NCBI GenBank assembly: GCA_963750715.1
Contig: CAVVRP010000008.1
Coordinates: 62,001-126,000 of the forward strand
DNA: 64,000 nucleotides
Source of the DNA: JAGVSR01 sp963750715
Lineage (GTDB): Bacteria; Pseudomonadota; Alphaproteobacteria; Rhizobiales; Hyphomicrobiaceae
Direction of reading: 5' to 3'
Part shown: piece by piece, positions 46,219-55,667 of the stretch
How the letters are laid out: the number at the start of each line of letters is the position of its first letter
Numbering within the stretch: the first letter of the stretch is position 1
Position numbers and translations under genes: made by a program
The notes under the pieces: model-generated
The model's input: only the letters and a program-made list of their open reading frames with translations
What the model was told of the DNA's origin: nothing
Databases searched by the model: none

Positions 46219-47427
46219 ATGCTCGTCACACCGCATCTTTTTATTCCGGGCCCGACCACCATTCCGGAGGCTGTGCGCTCTGCCATGGCAATTCCGATGG
46301 AAGACATGCGCTCGCCAGAATTTCCCAAGTTCACTCTGCCGATCTTCGAAGACCTGAAGAAGGTCTTCAAGATGAAGGACGGCCGCGTTTTCATTTTCCC
46401 GTCGTCGGGTACCGGCGCATGGGAATCGGCCATCACGAATACGCTCGCCGTCGGCGACAAGGTTCTGATGAGCCGCTTCGGCCAGTTCTCGCTGCTCTGG
46501 GTCGACATGGCCGAGCGTCTCGGTCTCAAGGTCGAGCTTTGCGATGAAGAATGGGGCACGGGCGTTCCGCTCGAGAAGTATGCCGATATCCTCGCCAAGG
46601 ACAAGAACCACGAAATCAAGGCCGTCTTCGCCACGCATAACGAGACGGCCACCGGCGTCACCAGCGACATCGCCGGCGTTCGCAAGGCGCTCGACGCCGC
46701 CAAGCATCCCGCTCTGCTGATGGTCGACGGCGTCTCGTCGGTCGGCTCGCTCGACATGCGCATGGACGAATGGGGCGTCGATTGCTGCGTCTCGGGCTCG
46801 CAGAAAGGCTTCATGCTTCCGACCGGCCTCGGCATCCTCGCCGTCAGTCAGAAGGCGCTCGACGCCAACAAGACGCTCAACGGCCGCATGAACCGTTGCT
46901 TCTTCTCGTTCGAAGACATGATCAAGACGAACGATCAGGGCTACTTCCCCTACACGCCCGCAACGCAGCTCATCCGTGGCCTGCGCGCGTCGCTCGACCT
47001 GATCGCCGCCGAAGGTCTGGAGAACGTCTTCCAGCGCCACACGCGCATGGCTTCCGCCGTGCGGGCCGCCGTCGACGCCTGGGGTCTCAAGCTGTGCGCC
47101 AAGGAGCCCAAGTGGCACTCCAACACCGTGTCGGCGATCCTGGCTCCGGAAGGCATCGACAGCAACGCGATCGTCAAGACCTGCTACTACCGCTACAATA
47201 CCTCGCTCGGCGTCGGCCTCAATAAGGTTGCCGGCCGCGTGTTCCGTATCGGCCACCTCGGCGCCCTCGACGAGGTCATGATCGGCGGCGTTCTGTTCGC
47301 GGTCGAGATGTCGCTGCTGGATAACGGCGTGAACATCAAGGCGGGTTCGGGCACCGGCGCCGCAGCGGAATACTTCCGCAAGACGGCGACCAAGTCGGCA
47401 TCCGCCCCGGTCGCCAAGGCGGCCTGA
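46219..47427 (+). CDS. sgaA: serine-glyoxylate aminotransferase
   Basis: PLP enzyme of the serine cycle: serine plus glyoxylate give hydroxypyruvate plus glycine. 402 residues: LFIPGPTTIPEAVRSAM, FPSSGTGAWESAITN, DGVSSVGSLDMRMDEW, the PLP lysine in VSGSQKGFMLPTG, and RIGHLGALDEVMIGG. Clean frame. It heads the run sga-mcl-mtkA-mtkB-ppc, all on one strand. Confidence 0.95.
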   Translation: MLVTPHLFIPGPTTIPEAVRSAMAIPMEDMRSPEFPKFTLPIFEDLKKVFKMKDGRVFIFPSSGTGAWESAITNTLAVGDKVLMSRFGQFSLLWVDMAERLGLKVELCDEEWGTGVPLEKYADILAKDKNHEIKAVFATHNETATGVTSDIAGVRKALDAAKHPALLMVDGVSSVGSLDMRMDEWGVDCCVSGSQKGFMLPTGLGILAVSQKALDANKTLNGRMNRCFFSFEDMIKTNDQGYFPYTPATQLIRGLRASLDLIAAEGLENVFQRHTRMASAVRAAVDAWGLKLCAKEPKWHSNTVSAILAPEGIDSNAIVKTCYYRYNTSLGVGLNKVAGRVFRIGHLGALDEVMIGGVLFAVEMSLLDNGVNIKAGSGTGAAAEYFRKTATKSASAPVAKAA

Positions 47428-47553
47428 TTTTGAATGGGGCGGCGCTGGTCGGTGCCGCCTCTTTTTCAAGTTTCGAAACCGCGCCTGTCCGATTTCGTCG
47501 GACGAGACTCGGTTCGCGCATTCAAACAAGCCAAAACGAGGAAACATCCCACA

Positions 47554-48513
47554 ATGAGCTATACGCTTCACCCCCTCCGCAAGCAGCGTCTGCAGCGGTC
47601 CGAGCTTGCAGTGCCCGGCTCCAACCCGACCATGATCGATCGCGCAATCAAGAGCGCCGCCGACTACATCTTCCTCGATTGTGAAGATGCCGTTGCCCCG
47701 CCCGAGAAGGAGCAGGCCCGCAAGAACATCATCCAGGCGCTCAACGATCTCGACTGGAAGGGCGCCGGCAAGACGGTATCTGTCCGCATCAACGGCCTCG
47801 ACACGCACTACATGTACCGCGACGTCGTCGACATCATGGAGCAGGCCGGCTCCAAGCTCGACACCATCCTCGTGCCGAAGGTCGGCGTTCCGGCTGACCT
47901 CTATACGGTCGAGTGCATCATGAGCCAGATCGAAGTCGCCAAGGGCTTCACCAACCGCGTCGCCACCGAAGCTCTGATCGAGACGCCGCTTGGCATGGCC
48001 AATGTCGAAGCGATCGCCGCCGCAAACAGCCGCTGCGAAGCCATGCACTTCGGCGTTGCCGACTACGCCGCCTTCAACAAGGCGCGCACCGTCGTCATCG
48101 GCGGTCTGAACCCAGACTATCCTGGCGATCAGTGGCACTTCGCCCTGTCGCGCATGACGGTCGCCTGCCGCGCTTACGGACTGCGTCCGATCGACGGTCC
48201 GTTCGGCGGCATCGATGACCCGGAAGGCTACAAGGCCGGTGCCCGCCGCGCCGCCGCTCTCGGCATCGAAGGCAAGTGGGCCATCCACCCCTCGCAGATC
48301 GAACTAGCAAATGAAGTATTCTCTCCAACCGCTGCCGAAGTTGCCCGCGCCGAGCGCATCCTCGTTGCCCTCAAGGAAGCCGAAGCCCAGGGTAAGGGCG
48401 CAGCATCTCTCGATGGCAAGATGATCGACGCGGCATCCGAGAAGATGGCGAAGAACCTCATCGCGACGGCCGCCGCCATCAAGGCCGGCGAAGCCGCACG
48501 CGCCAAGTCATAA
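47554..48513 (+). CDS. mclA: L-malyl-CoA lyase
   Basis: Splits malyl-CoA to acetyl-CoA and glyoxylate, closing the serine cycle. 319 residues, HpcH/HpaI (CitE-like) TIM barrel: RSELAVPGSNPTMIDRA, FLDCEDAVAPPEKEQAR, VRINGLDTHYMYRD, EALIETPLGMANVEA and KWAIHPSQIELANEVF. The start MSYTLHPLRKQRL at 47554 follows CGAGGAAA. It follows sga by about 125 bases. Confidence 0.95.
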   Translation: MSYTLHPLRKQRLQRSELAVPGSNPTMIDRAIKSAADYIFLDCEDAVAPPEKEQARKNIIQALNDLDWKGAGKTVSVRINGLDTHYMYRDVVDIMEQAGSKLDTILVPKVGVPADLYTVECIMSQIEVAKGFTNRVATEALIETPLGMANVEAIAAANSRCEAMHFGVADYAAFNKARTVVIGGLNPDYPGDQWHFALSRMTVACRAYGLRPIDGPFGGIDDPEGYKAGARRAAALGIEGKWAIHPSQIELANEVFSPTAAEVARAERILVALKEAEAQGKGAASLDGKMIDAASEKMAKNLIATAAAIKAGEAARAKS

Positions 48514-48545
48514 TCAGAAAAATACTGTCAAACGGAGGCCCACCC

Positions 48546-49721
48546 ATGGACATTCACGAGTATCAAGCTAAGGAGCTTCTCTCGAAGTTCGGCGTCGCGG
48601 TTCCTCGCGGCGGCCTTGCCTACAGCCCCGAACAAGCGACCTATCGCGCCAGCGAAATCGGCGGTTCGCGTTGGGCCGTCAAAGCGCAGATCCACTCCGG
48701 CGCCCGCGGCAAGGCCGGCGGCATCAAGCTGTGCCGCACGGACAAGGAAATCGAAGACGCAGCCGACTCCCTGCTGGGCAAGCGTCTGGTCACCAATCAG
48801 ACAGGCCCCAGTGGTAAACTCGTCTCGCGCCTCTATATCGAGGAAGCAACCGACATCGATCGCGAGATCTACCTGTCGTTCGTGATGGACCGCGCCGAGG
48901 AGCGCATCGTTGTCGTCGCTTCGGCGGCGGGCGGCATGGATATCGAGGAAATCTCGCACAAGAAGCCCGAAACGCTCATCAAGGTGCAGGTCGATCCGGC
49001 AGTCGGCATGCAGGGCTTCCAGGCACGAGAAGTCGCGTTCGGCCTCGGCGTCGATCCCGACCTGATCGCCAAAATGGAGCGCACCATCCTCGGCTGCTAC
49101 CGCGCCTTCCGCGATCTCGACGCCACCATGGTCGAGATCAACCCTCTAGTCATCACCAAGCAGAAGAACATCGTGGCGCTCGATGCCAAGATGAGCTTCG
49201 ACGAGAACGCCTTGTTCCGCCGCCCGCACATCGCGGAACTGCGTGACAAGAGCCAGGAAGACCCGCGCGAAACCTACGCCTCCGACCGCGGTCTCGCCTA
49301 CGTCGGCCTCGACGGCGACATCGGCTGCATCGTCAACGGCGCGGGCCTCGCCATGGCGACCCTCGACATGATCAAGCTGGCAGGCGGAGAACCGGCTAAC
49401 TTCCTCGACATCGGCGGCGGCGCATCTCCGGAGCGCGTGACGAAGTCGTTCAAGGCAGTACTTCGCGACAAGAACGTGCGCGCCATCCTGGTCAACGTGT
49501 TCGCCGGCATCAACCGGTGCGACTGGGTTGCCAAGGGCGTGGTCGACGCGGTCAAGGAGCTCGAGATCAAGATGCCGATCGTGGTTCGCCTCGCCGGCAC
49601 CAATGTCGAGGAAGGCCGCAAGATCATCGACACCAGCGGCCTCACGGTCATCAGTGCGGAAACACTTGCGGAGGCGGCCCAGAAGGCCGTCGCCGTAGCC
49701 AAGACGGCTAAAGCGGCCTGA
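48546..49721 (+). CDS. mtkA: malate-CoA ligase (malate thiokinase) beta subunit
   Basis: ATP-grasp subunit of malate thiokinase, SucC-like, 391 residues. MDIHEYQAKELLSKFGV, AQIHSGARGKAGGIKL, LEINPL-type motif as MVEINPLVITK, and NVFAGINRCDWVAKGV. Together with MtkB it makes malyl-CoA from malate, ATP and CoA. Serine-cycle neighbours rather than sdh/sucAB genes separate it from succinyl-CoA synthetase. CGGAGGCC lies ahead of the ATG. Confidence 0.94.
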   Translation: MDIHEYQAKELLSKFGVAVPRGGLAYSPEQATYRASEIGGSRWAVKAQIHSGARGKAGGIKLCRTDKEIEDAADSLLGKRLVTNQTGPSGKLVSRLYIEEATDIDREIYLSFVMDRAEERIVVVASAAGGMDIEEISHKKPETLIKVQVDPAVGMQGFQAREVAFGLGVDPDLIAKMERTILGCYRAFRDLDATMVEINPLVITKQKNIVALDAKMSFDENALFRRPHIAELRDKSQEDPRETYASDRGLAYVGLDGDIGCIVNGAGLAMATLDMIKLAGGEPANFLDIGGGASPERVTKSFKAVLRDKNVRAILVNVFAGINRCDWVAKGVVDAVKELEIKMPIVVRLAGTNVEEGRKIIDTSGLTVISAETLAEAAQKAVAVAKTAKAA

Positions 49722-49739
49722 CAGGGAGGAGTTTGAAAC

Positions 49740-50636
49740 ATGGCTATCTTCATCAACGAGAATACGCCGATCCTGATTCAGGGCTTCACGGGCCGGATCG
49801 GCACCTTCCATGCCCAGGAAATGATCGACTATGGCACCAACGTCGTCGGAGGCGTGACGCCCGGCAAGGGCGGCACCACGCACCTTGGCCGTCCCGTGTT
49901 CAACACCGTCAAGGGCGCCGTGCAGGAAACCGGCGCTGAGGCTTCGATCGTGTTCGTGCCGCCGCCATTCGCGGCAGACGCGATCATGGAAGCGGCGGAT
50001 GCCGGCATCAAGTACTGCGTCTGCATCACCGACGGCATCCCCGCGCAGGACATGATCCGCGTGAAGCGTTACATGCGCCGTTACAAGAAAGAGCAGCGCA
50101 TGGTGCTCACCGGTCCCAACTGCGCCGGTACCATCTCGCCCGGCAAGGCGATGCTCGGCATCATGCCGGGCCACATCTATATCCCTGGCCGCGTCGGCAT
50201 CGTCGGTCGTTCGGGAACGCTCGGCTATGAAGCCGCCGCGCAGATGAAAGATCTGGGCATCGGCGTGTCGACCTCGGTCGGGATCGGCGGCGACCCGATT
50301 AACGGTTCATCGCACCGCGACATCCTCGAGCACTTCGAGAATGATCCCGAGACCGATGCCGTTCTGATGATCGGCGAGATCGGCGGTCCGCAGGAAGCGG
50401 AAGCCGGCATGTGGGCGAAAGCCAACATGAAGAAGCCTGTTATCGCCTACATCGCCGGTCTGTCGGCGCCCAAGGGCCGCCGCATGGGACATGCCGGCGC
50501 AATCGTCTCGGCGTTCGGTGAATCAGCCGCGGAGAAGGTCGAGATCCTCAAGGACTGCGGCGTCGTCATCGCGCCAACGCCCTCCGAAATGGGTTCGACC
50601 ATCGCCAGCGTGCTCGCCAAGCGCAAGGCCGCCTGA
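49740..50636 (+). CDS. mtkB: malate-CoA ligase (malate thiokinase) alpha subunit
   Basis: CoA-binding, phospho-His subunit, SucD-like, 298 residues. GFTGRIGTFHAQEM is the CoA-binding Rossmann loop; VLTGPNCAGTISPGKAMLG, GRSGTLGYEAAAQM and the phosphohistidine segment RRMGHAGAIVS follow. It lies 18 bases after mtkA with GGGAGGAG before the ATG, so the two are one transcript. Confidence 0.95.
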   Translation: MAIFINENTPILIQGFTGRIGTFHAQEMIDYGTNVVGGVTPGKGGTTHLGRPVFNTVKGAVQETGAEASIVFVPPPFAADAIMEAADAGIKYCVCITDGIPAQDMIRVKRYMRRYKKEQRMVLTGPNCAGTISPGKAMLGIMPGHIYIPGRVGIVGRSGTLGYEAAAQMKDLGIGVSTSVGIGGDPINGSSHRDILEHFENDPETDAVLMIGEIGGPQEAEAGMWAKANMKKPVIAYIAGLSAPKGRRMGHAGAIVSAFGESAAEKVEILKDCGVVIAPTPSEMGSTIASVLAKRKAA

Positions 50637-50644
50637 CCTGTTCC

Positions 50645-50670
50645 CCGCCCGTGGCACCAGTCACGGGCGG
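50645..50670 (+). other. intercistronic hairpin between mtkB and ppc
   Basis: CCGCCCGTG (50645-50653) pairs perfectly with CACGGGCGG (50662-50670), loop of 8 bases, no T-run after it. It may be an mRNA-stability or processing element, or a weak attenuator, setting the mtkAB-to-ppc ratio. Confidence 0.6.
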
Positions 50671-50765
50671 GCACTCATGTCCCGGCTTGCCGCCGGAGCA
50701 CGAACCGGCCGATCGCTTTCACAGAAAGGGCGGCGGACAATTACTGATGGGTGGAGGAACACGAC

Positions 50766-53630
50766 GTGGATCACGCACCGCAGCCTGCCGGAAACCTCGA
50801 CGAATTCAAGCTGCGCGACGAGCTTCGCGCACTGCGCACCCAGATCCCTGATCAACCGTCGCTCAATCCCATCGTAAATGTCGCATTCAACCTATCCCGG
50901 CAGCTCGAGTCGGGTCAGACCACGTTCGCCGACGTGCAGGCACTGGCTGGCCGACTGATGGACCGGGCCTGCATTCATCGCGCCCACCAGATGCGCGAGC
51001 GCATCGGTTACACCGACGCTCTATCGACGCTGAACGAGTTTACCGAGTTCGTCGCCGAACGCGTCGGTAGCAATTCGGAAATCGAGGTCGCGTACGAGAA
51101 ATTCAAGGCGCGCTTCGGGCGCGTGCGCAATGGCATCGTTCTGACGGCGCATCCAACATTCGGCGTCTCGGATGCCGTTTCTAAACGCATGGTCGAGATC
51201 GCCGTGGGCGAACCCGACGCAGCCGACAAGCCGATCGGTCATCCGCATAGGCCGGATCTGGCCGTCACCCTCGACTACGAGCACAAGCGGGCACAGGGCT
51301 GCATCAACAATCTGCGCAGCTCCTATATCGAACTTCTCAATTCGTTCTTCAGCGTGGCTTCCGCCGGCTTCGGCGACCGCGCCTACCAGATGCGACCGAA
51401 GCTTGCCTCTTTCGCCACCTGGGTCGGCTACGACCTCGATGGGCGCACGGACATCAAGTGGAGTTACTCGTATTTCGTGCGCCTGCAGGAAAAGCGCGCG
51501 ATGCTGACCGACGTGCGCGAACGCTTCCTGATCATCAAGCACAAGCTCGGCGAGGGTGCTGAGATCCAACGCCTGTCGCGCCAGCTTACGGGCAAGCTCG
51601 ATCTCGCGATCGCCGCCGTCGAAGAACAGATCAAGGCGCTCGCCGCCGCCACCAACGACGGCAAACCACTGTCCGCAGCCGCCAATGTGCTGACGCGCTC
51701 GGACGGCTATAACCTGGTCACGACCGAGCCTCTGACGACGCTCATGTCCCAGCTGATCGACGCCGTCGAGCAGCCGCAGATGAAGCGCAGCCTTGCAGCG
51801 CTGATGGGTCTCGTAGACGCCACGGGCCTTGGCAACTCCCACATCCACGTGCGAATCAACGCCGTTCAGCTCAACAACGCCTTCCGCGCATTCGTGCACC
51901 AGTCGTGGACGCGCGATTTGTCCGAGCGTCAGGCGCTCGCGCGCATTGTCGAGATGATCCGCACGGCGAAGCCCGAGACCGTCAACTTCGAAACCCTCGA
52001 CCTCGAGAACTCCACGGCCATCCGCCAGTTCGCGATGATCGCGCAGATGAAGAAGCACGTCGATCGCGAAACGCCGGTCCGCTTCCTGATCGCCGAATGC
52101 GAGAGCCCGGCGACCGTGCTGATCGCAGTTTTCTTCGCGAAGCTGTTCGGCGTGCTCGACATCGTCGATATTTCACCGCTGTTTGAAACACCGGCTGCTC
52201 TGGAGACCGGCGCGCGCCTCATTGAGCGCCTGATCGAGGAGGAAGCCTATCGCGACTACGTGCGCGGCCGTAACAGGTTGTGCATCCAGACCGGCTTCTC
52301 GGACGCGGGCCGTTTCATCGGCCAAATCGCGGCGACACTTTCGATCGAGCGGCTGCATCATGGCCTCGCCGACGTGATCGCCCGGTCGAGCCTCAAGGAC
52401 GTCGAGGTTCTGATCTTTTCCACGCATGGCGAATCCATGGGCCGCGGCGCGCATCCGGGCGACCTGCAGACCCGTCTCCACTACGTATTCTCCGACGAGG
52501 CGCGCCGCCGCTTCGCGCGCAACGGCATCCCGCTGAAGCATGAAACGTCGTGGCAGGGCGGCGATGGATACATGTGGTTCGCCAACAAGAACCTGACGAC
52601 ACGGGCGCTCGCCACCATCATCATGGACGGCACCTTCACCACCGAAGGCGGGGACGATTTCTACGCCGATCAGAATCTCGGACTCGACTTCCTGCTGCGC
52701 CTCAGAGGCTACCAGCAGCAGCTGTTCGCGCATCCGGGTTACCGGGCTGTGCTTGGCGCTTATGGCCCGAACCTGCTGTTTCGCACAGGCTCGCGCGCGG
52801 TCAAGCGCCAGAGCGACGCCGGCGCCGCAGTGGATCGCGGCGATCCGGCGCGCATGCGGGCCATTCCTAACAACGCCATTCTCCAGCAGTTCGGCTACAT
52901 CGCGAACGTCGTCGCCGGCCTGGGCGCGGCTGTCGGTTCGGAACGGGAACGGTTCATCGAACTCGCCAAGCGTTCGCCGCGCCTGCGGCCTCTGATCGAA
53001 ATGATCGCGCGCGGCAAGCAGCTGTCGAGCCTCAACGCGATGGGTGCCAACGCCATCGTGTTCGATGCGGGCTTCTGGGCAGCCCGCGCGTCATGGGGCC
53101 GCGAGGCACACTTGGAAGGCGCGTTCCGCACGCTGGCGACTCATCTGCTTGAGGATGGCCGCACCTCCGCCATCAACGGACTGGTGCATCACCTGCGTCT
53201 CGACGCCATCGACTTGCATTCGATCCTCGAGGACATCGGGCTCGAAGCCGGCAAGGTGCCAGACGACATGCGTCTGGAACTCGACCTGCTGCAGGCGATC
53301 CGGCTTGCGATGATCATGCGGATCTTCATCCTTTCGGCTCAGTTGCCGCGGTTCGCGCCGCGCGGCGACCTCAGTCACGATCAGATCTTCAAATGGGCTT
53401 TGGCGCTCGAAGTGCCCGAAGCCGTGAACGTCATGCGCCAGGCCTTCCCCAAGCGCGTCACGACCGTGTCCGACTCTGCCGCCTTCGACGAGAAGGCGAC
53501 CTACATGCCACACGGCATCGACGATTATGGTCGCCTCGAGACGGAGATCCTCGAGCCGATGGAACAGGCTTACGAATTCATCCGCGAGATCGGCACGGGC
53601 ATCTCGCATCACTTCGGTGCATTCGGCTGA
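50766..53630 (+). CDS. ppc: phosphoenolpyruvate carboxylase
   Basis: Carboxylates PEP to oxaloacetate, the CO2-fixing step of the serine cycle. About 954 residues of the divergent methylotroph type: active-site His in IVLTAHPTFGVSD, GYDLDGRTDIKWSYSYF, FSTHGESMGRGAHPGD, HETSWQGGDGYMWF, and the C-terminal helices ending ISHHFGAFG. Two GTG codons compete: 50751 and 50766. The second is chosen because GGAGG (50753-50757) sits 8 bases ahead of it. Last gene of the serine-cycle run, followed by a terminator. Confidence 0.93.
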   Translation: MDHAPQPAGNLDEFKLRDELRALRTQIPDQPSLNPIVNVAFNLSRQLESGQTTFADVQALAGRLMDRACIHRAHQMRERIGYTDALSTLNEFTEFVAERVGSNSEIEVAYEKFKARFGRVRNGIVLTAHPTFGVSDAVSKRMVEIAVGEPDAADKPIGHPHRPDLAVTLDYEHKRAQGCINNLRSSYIELLNSFFSVASAGFGDRAYQMRPKLASFATWVGYDLDGRTDIKWSYSYFVRLQEKRAMLTDVRERFLIIKHKLGEGAEIQRLSRQLTGKLDLAIAAVEEQIKALAAATNDGKPLSAAANVLTRSDGYNLVTTEPLTTLMSQLIDAVEQPQMKRSLAALMGLVDATGLGNSHIHVRINAVQLNNAFRAFVHQSWTRDLSERQALARIVEMIRTAKPETVNFETLDLENSTAIRQFAMIAQMKKHVDRETPVRFLIAECESPATVLIAVFFAKLFGVLDIVDISPLFETPAALETGARLIERLIEEEAYRDYVRGRNRLCIQTGFSDAGRFIGQIAATLSIERLHHGLADVIARSSLKDVEVLIFSTHGESMGRGAHPGDLQTRLHYVFSDEARRRFARNGIPLKHETSWQGGDGYMWFANKNLTTRALATIIMDGTFTTEGGDDFYADQNLGLDFLLRLRGYQQQLFAHPGYRAVLGAYGPNLLFRTGSRAVKRQSDAGAAVDRGDPARMRAIPNNAILQQFGYIANVVAGLGAAVGSERERFIELAKRSPRLRPLIEMIARGKQLSSLNAMGANAIVFDAGFWAARASWGREAHLEGAFRTLATHLLEDGRTSAINGLVHHLRLDAIDLHSILEDIGLEAGKVPDDMRLELDLLQAIRLAMIMRIFILSAQLPRFAPRGDLSHDQIFKWALALEVPEAVNVMRQAFPKRVTTVSDSAAFDEKATYMPHGIDDYGRLETEILEPMEQAYEFIREIGTGISHHFGAFG

Positions 53631-53642
53631 TATCCAAACAAC

Positions 53643-53667
53643 GTGCCCGGGCCGATCGCCCGGGCAC
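53643..53667. terminator. bidirectional hairpin between ppc and dctM
   Basis: GTGCCCGGGC (53643-53652) pairs with GCCCGGGCAC (53658-53667) around CGATC; ATCTTT follows on the plus strand. It separates the convergent ppc and TRAP transporter transcripts. Confidence 0.75.
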
Positions 53668-53678
53668 ATCTTTCGCGC

Positions 53679-55004
53679 TCACATGAAACCGAAGTACTTC
53701 GGCAGTGCCAGCGACAGTGGCGGCCAGTACGTCACAAGAATCAGGAATGCCAGCATTGTCAACAACCAGGGTCCAACGGCCTTAGCAGTATCGGTGAGTC
53801 CGAGCTTGGCTATGCCGCTCGCGACGTAGAGGTTGAGCCCGACCGGCGGCGTGATCATGCCGATTTCCATATTGACCACCAGAATGATGCCGAAGTGGAC
53901 TGGATCGATACCGAGCTTAGCGGCGACCGGGAACAGAATCGGCGCCAGTATGAGCGTGATCGACGCCGGCTCCATAAATGTGCCGGCGATAAGCAGCAGG
54001 ATGTTGACGACGATCAGGAACGTGATCCAGTTGAACCCCTGCGCCACGATCCAGTCGGCGACGGCCTGCGGAATGTGCTCGTGCGTTAACAGAAACGAGA
54101 ACAGCATCGCGTTGCTGATGATGTAGAGGAGCATGGCGCTCATGTTTGCGGCTTCGAGCAGCACCGGTGGCACGTCGCGCCACGTCAGGTCCTTGTAGAC
54201 GAAGAGCGCGACGACAAACGCGTAGACAGCGCTCATGGCGGCCGCTTCCGTCGGCGTGACCAGACCTCCGTAGATGCCGCCCATCACCACGACGATGAGC
54301 GACAATCCCCACAGGCTGTCGATAAAAGCGCGGCCGGCTTCGCCCCATGATACCCTGGGCGAGCACGGATAGCCGTTCTTGCGTGCGATGTACCAAGTCA
54401 TCACGCCGAGCAGAAACGCAAGCATTACGCCCGGCACAACGCCGGCCATGAACAGGTCTTCGACCGAGGCGGAGGCGATGCGTTCGCCGTTCGGGCCCTT
54501 GGCCGTCATGCCCGCAGTCGCCAGCGCATAGATCACCATGACGATCGACGGCGGAATGAGGATGCCGAGCGCACCCGACGAGGCCACCACACCGGCGCCG
54601 AATTTGGCGGGGTAGCCCTGAGTGACCATCGCGGGAATCAGAACCGAGCCGATCGCGGCCACGGTTGCCGGTGAAGACCCCGACAAGGCCGCGAAGATCG
54701 CGCACGCGAGCACCGCTGCAAGTCCCAATCCGCCGGGCATATGCCCGACCATGGAGGTCGCGAACCGGATCATACGCCGCGCCACGCCGCCGTGCGTGAG
54801 GAAACAGCCGGCCAAAATAAAGAACGGCACGGCCATGATCTCAAACTTCTCCATGCCCGTGAATAGCTTCAGGGCAACGGCATCGAGAGGCACATTCGTG
54901 ATCGTGAACAGGACCGTTAGAACGGTGAGGCCAAGTGCGATGGAGACAGGCGTGCCTGTCAGCAAAAGAGCAAACAGAAGACCGAAGATGAGAAGCGCCG
55001 TCAT
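53679..55004 (-). CDS. dctM: TRAP transporter large permease subunit
   Basis: DctM-type membrane protein of about 441 residues with some 12 helices. MTALLIFGLLFALLLTGTPV, KFEIMAVPFFILAGCFL, ALSGSSPATVAAIGSVLIPAM, GILIPPSIVMVIYALAT and GMITPPVGLNLYVASGI are family features. Its ATG overlaps the dctQ stop (ATGA). Confidence 0.95.
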   Translation of the reverse strand: MTALLIFGLLFALLLTGTPVSIALGLTVLTVLFTITNVPLDAVALKLFTGMEKFEIMAVPFFILAGCFLTHGGVARRMIRFATSMVGHMPGGLGLAAVLACAIFAALSGSSPATVAAIGSVLIPAMVTQGYPAKFGAGVVASSGALGILIPPSIVMVIYALATAGMTAKGPNGERIASASVEDLFMAGVVPGVMLAFLLGVMTWYIARKNGYPCSPRVSWGEAGRAFIDSLWGLSLIVVVMGGIYGGLVTPTEAAAMSAVYAFVVALFVYKDLTWRDVPPVLLEAANMSAMLLYIISNAMLFSFLLTHEHIPQAVADWIVAQGFNWITFLIVVNILLLIAGTFMEPASITLILAPILFPVAAKLGIDPVHFGIILVVNMEIGMITPPVGLNLYVASGIAKLGLTDTAKAVGPWLLTMLAFLILVTYWPPLSLALPKYFGFM

Positions 55005-55645
55005 CTTGCGCCTCCGGCCTCGGACGCGTCGAGACCGGCCACATGCGCGATGTCGTGCTTGGGCAATTGACCTGTCTTGTGGAAGCGCCAAGCGACCTGC
55101 ATGAAGCGGAAACACATCAGAAAAGAGCCGAGCGGCAGGCACAGGTAGACGATCCACATCGGCGCTTCGAGAACGGCGGAGACCTGCTCGGTGTTGAACA
55201 GGTGGAACACCAGTTCTGCGCCGAGCCAGCCGATGAATCCGGTGAACACCACGCCGCCGAGCAACCCGAACAGTATCACTATGTGCCGCCATGGCTCGGA
55301 CATTGCGTTGACCAGAATGTCGACGCCAACGTGGATGCCGGTGCGAACGCCGTAGGCTGCGCCGAATTTGGCCATCCAGATGAACATGAAAATGCACAGT
55401 TCCTGCGCCCATGTCAGCCGAATGGAGTTGAGTGCGTGGAAAATGCCACGTGCGGACTGCTCGACTGACGTGTAGTCGTTGGCCTTGGCCCAGACGACGA
55501 ACTGACCGAGATTGGAAAGGCCGTATCGATGCACGACAGAGACGAAAATCACCATGGTCGCCCCCGCGATCATAACGATGACGATGGTCTCTTCGATGCG
55601 ATCGAGCACGTCGATGGCCCGGGATCGCCTTACACTGCCAGCCAT
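55001..55645 (-). CDS. dctQ: TRAP transporter small permease subunit
   Basis: 214 residues, four hydrophobic helices of the DctQ type: ETIVIVMIAGATMVIFVSVVHRYG, WAQELCIFMFIWMAKFGAAYGVRTGIHVGVD, then IVILFGLLGGVVFTGFIGWL. An extra loop between helices 1 and 2 (YTSVEQSARGIFHALNSIR) makes it longer than minimal DctQ. The start MAGSVRRSRAIDVL is at 55645, about 20 bases after dctP. Confidence 0.92.
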   Translation of the reverse strand: MAGSVRRSRAIDVLDRIEETIVIVMIAGATMVIFVSVVHRYGLSNLGQFVVWAKANDYTSVEQSARGIFHALNSIRLTWAQELCIFMFIWMAKFGAAYGVRTGIHVGVDILVNAMSEPWRHIVILFGLLGGVVFTGFIGWLGAELVFHLFNTEQVSAVLEAPMWIVYLCLPLGSFLMCFRFMQVAWRFHKTGQLPKHDIAHVAGLDASEAGGAR

Positions 55646-55667
55646 GTCTTCCCTGCCCCCAATACCG

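Noticed and set aside
46090..48288. A 732-codon minus-strand open frame opposite sga and mcl.
   Set aside because: It is antisense to two well-identified genes and has no recognisable domain or ribosome site.
48546..50636. Succinyl-CoA synthetase (sucCD).
   Set aside because: The subunits are similar, but the genes lie between malyl-CoA lyase and PEP carboxylase in a serine-cycle run, so malate thiokinase is the better call.
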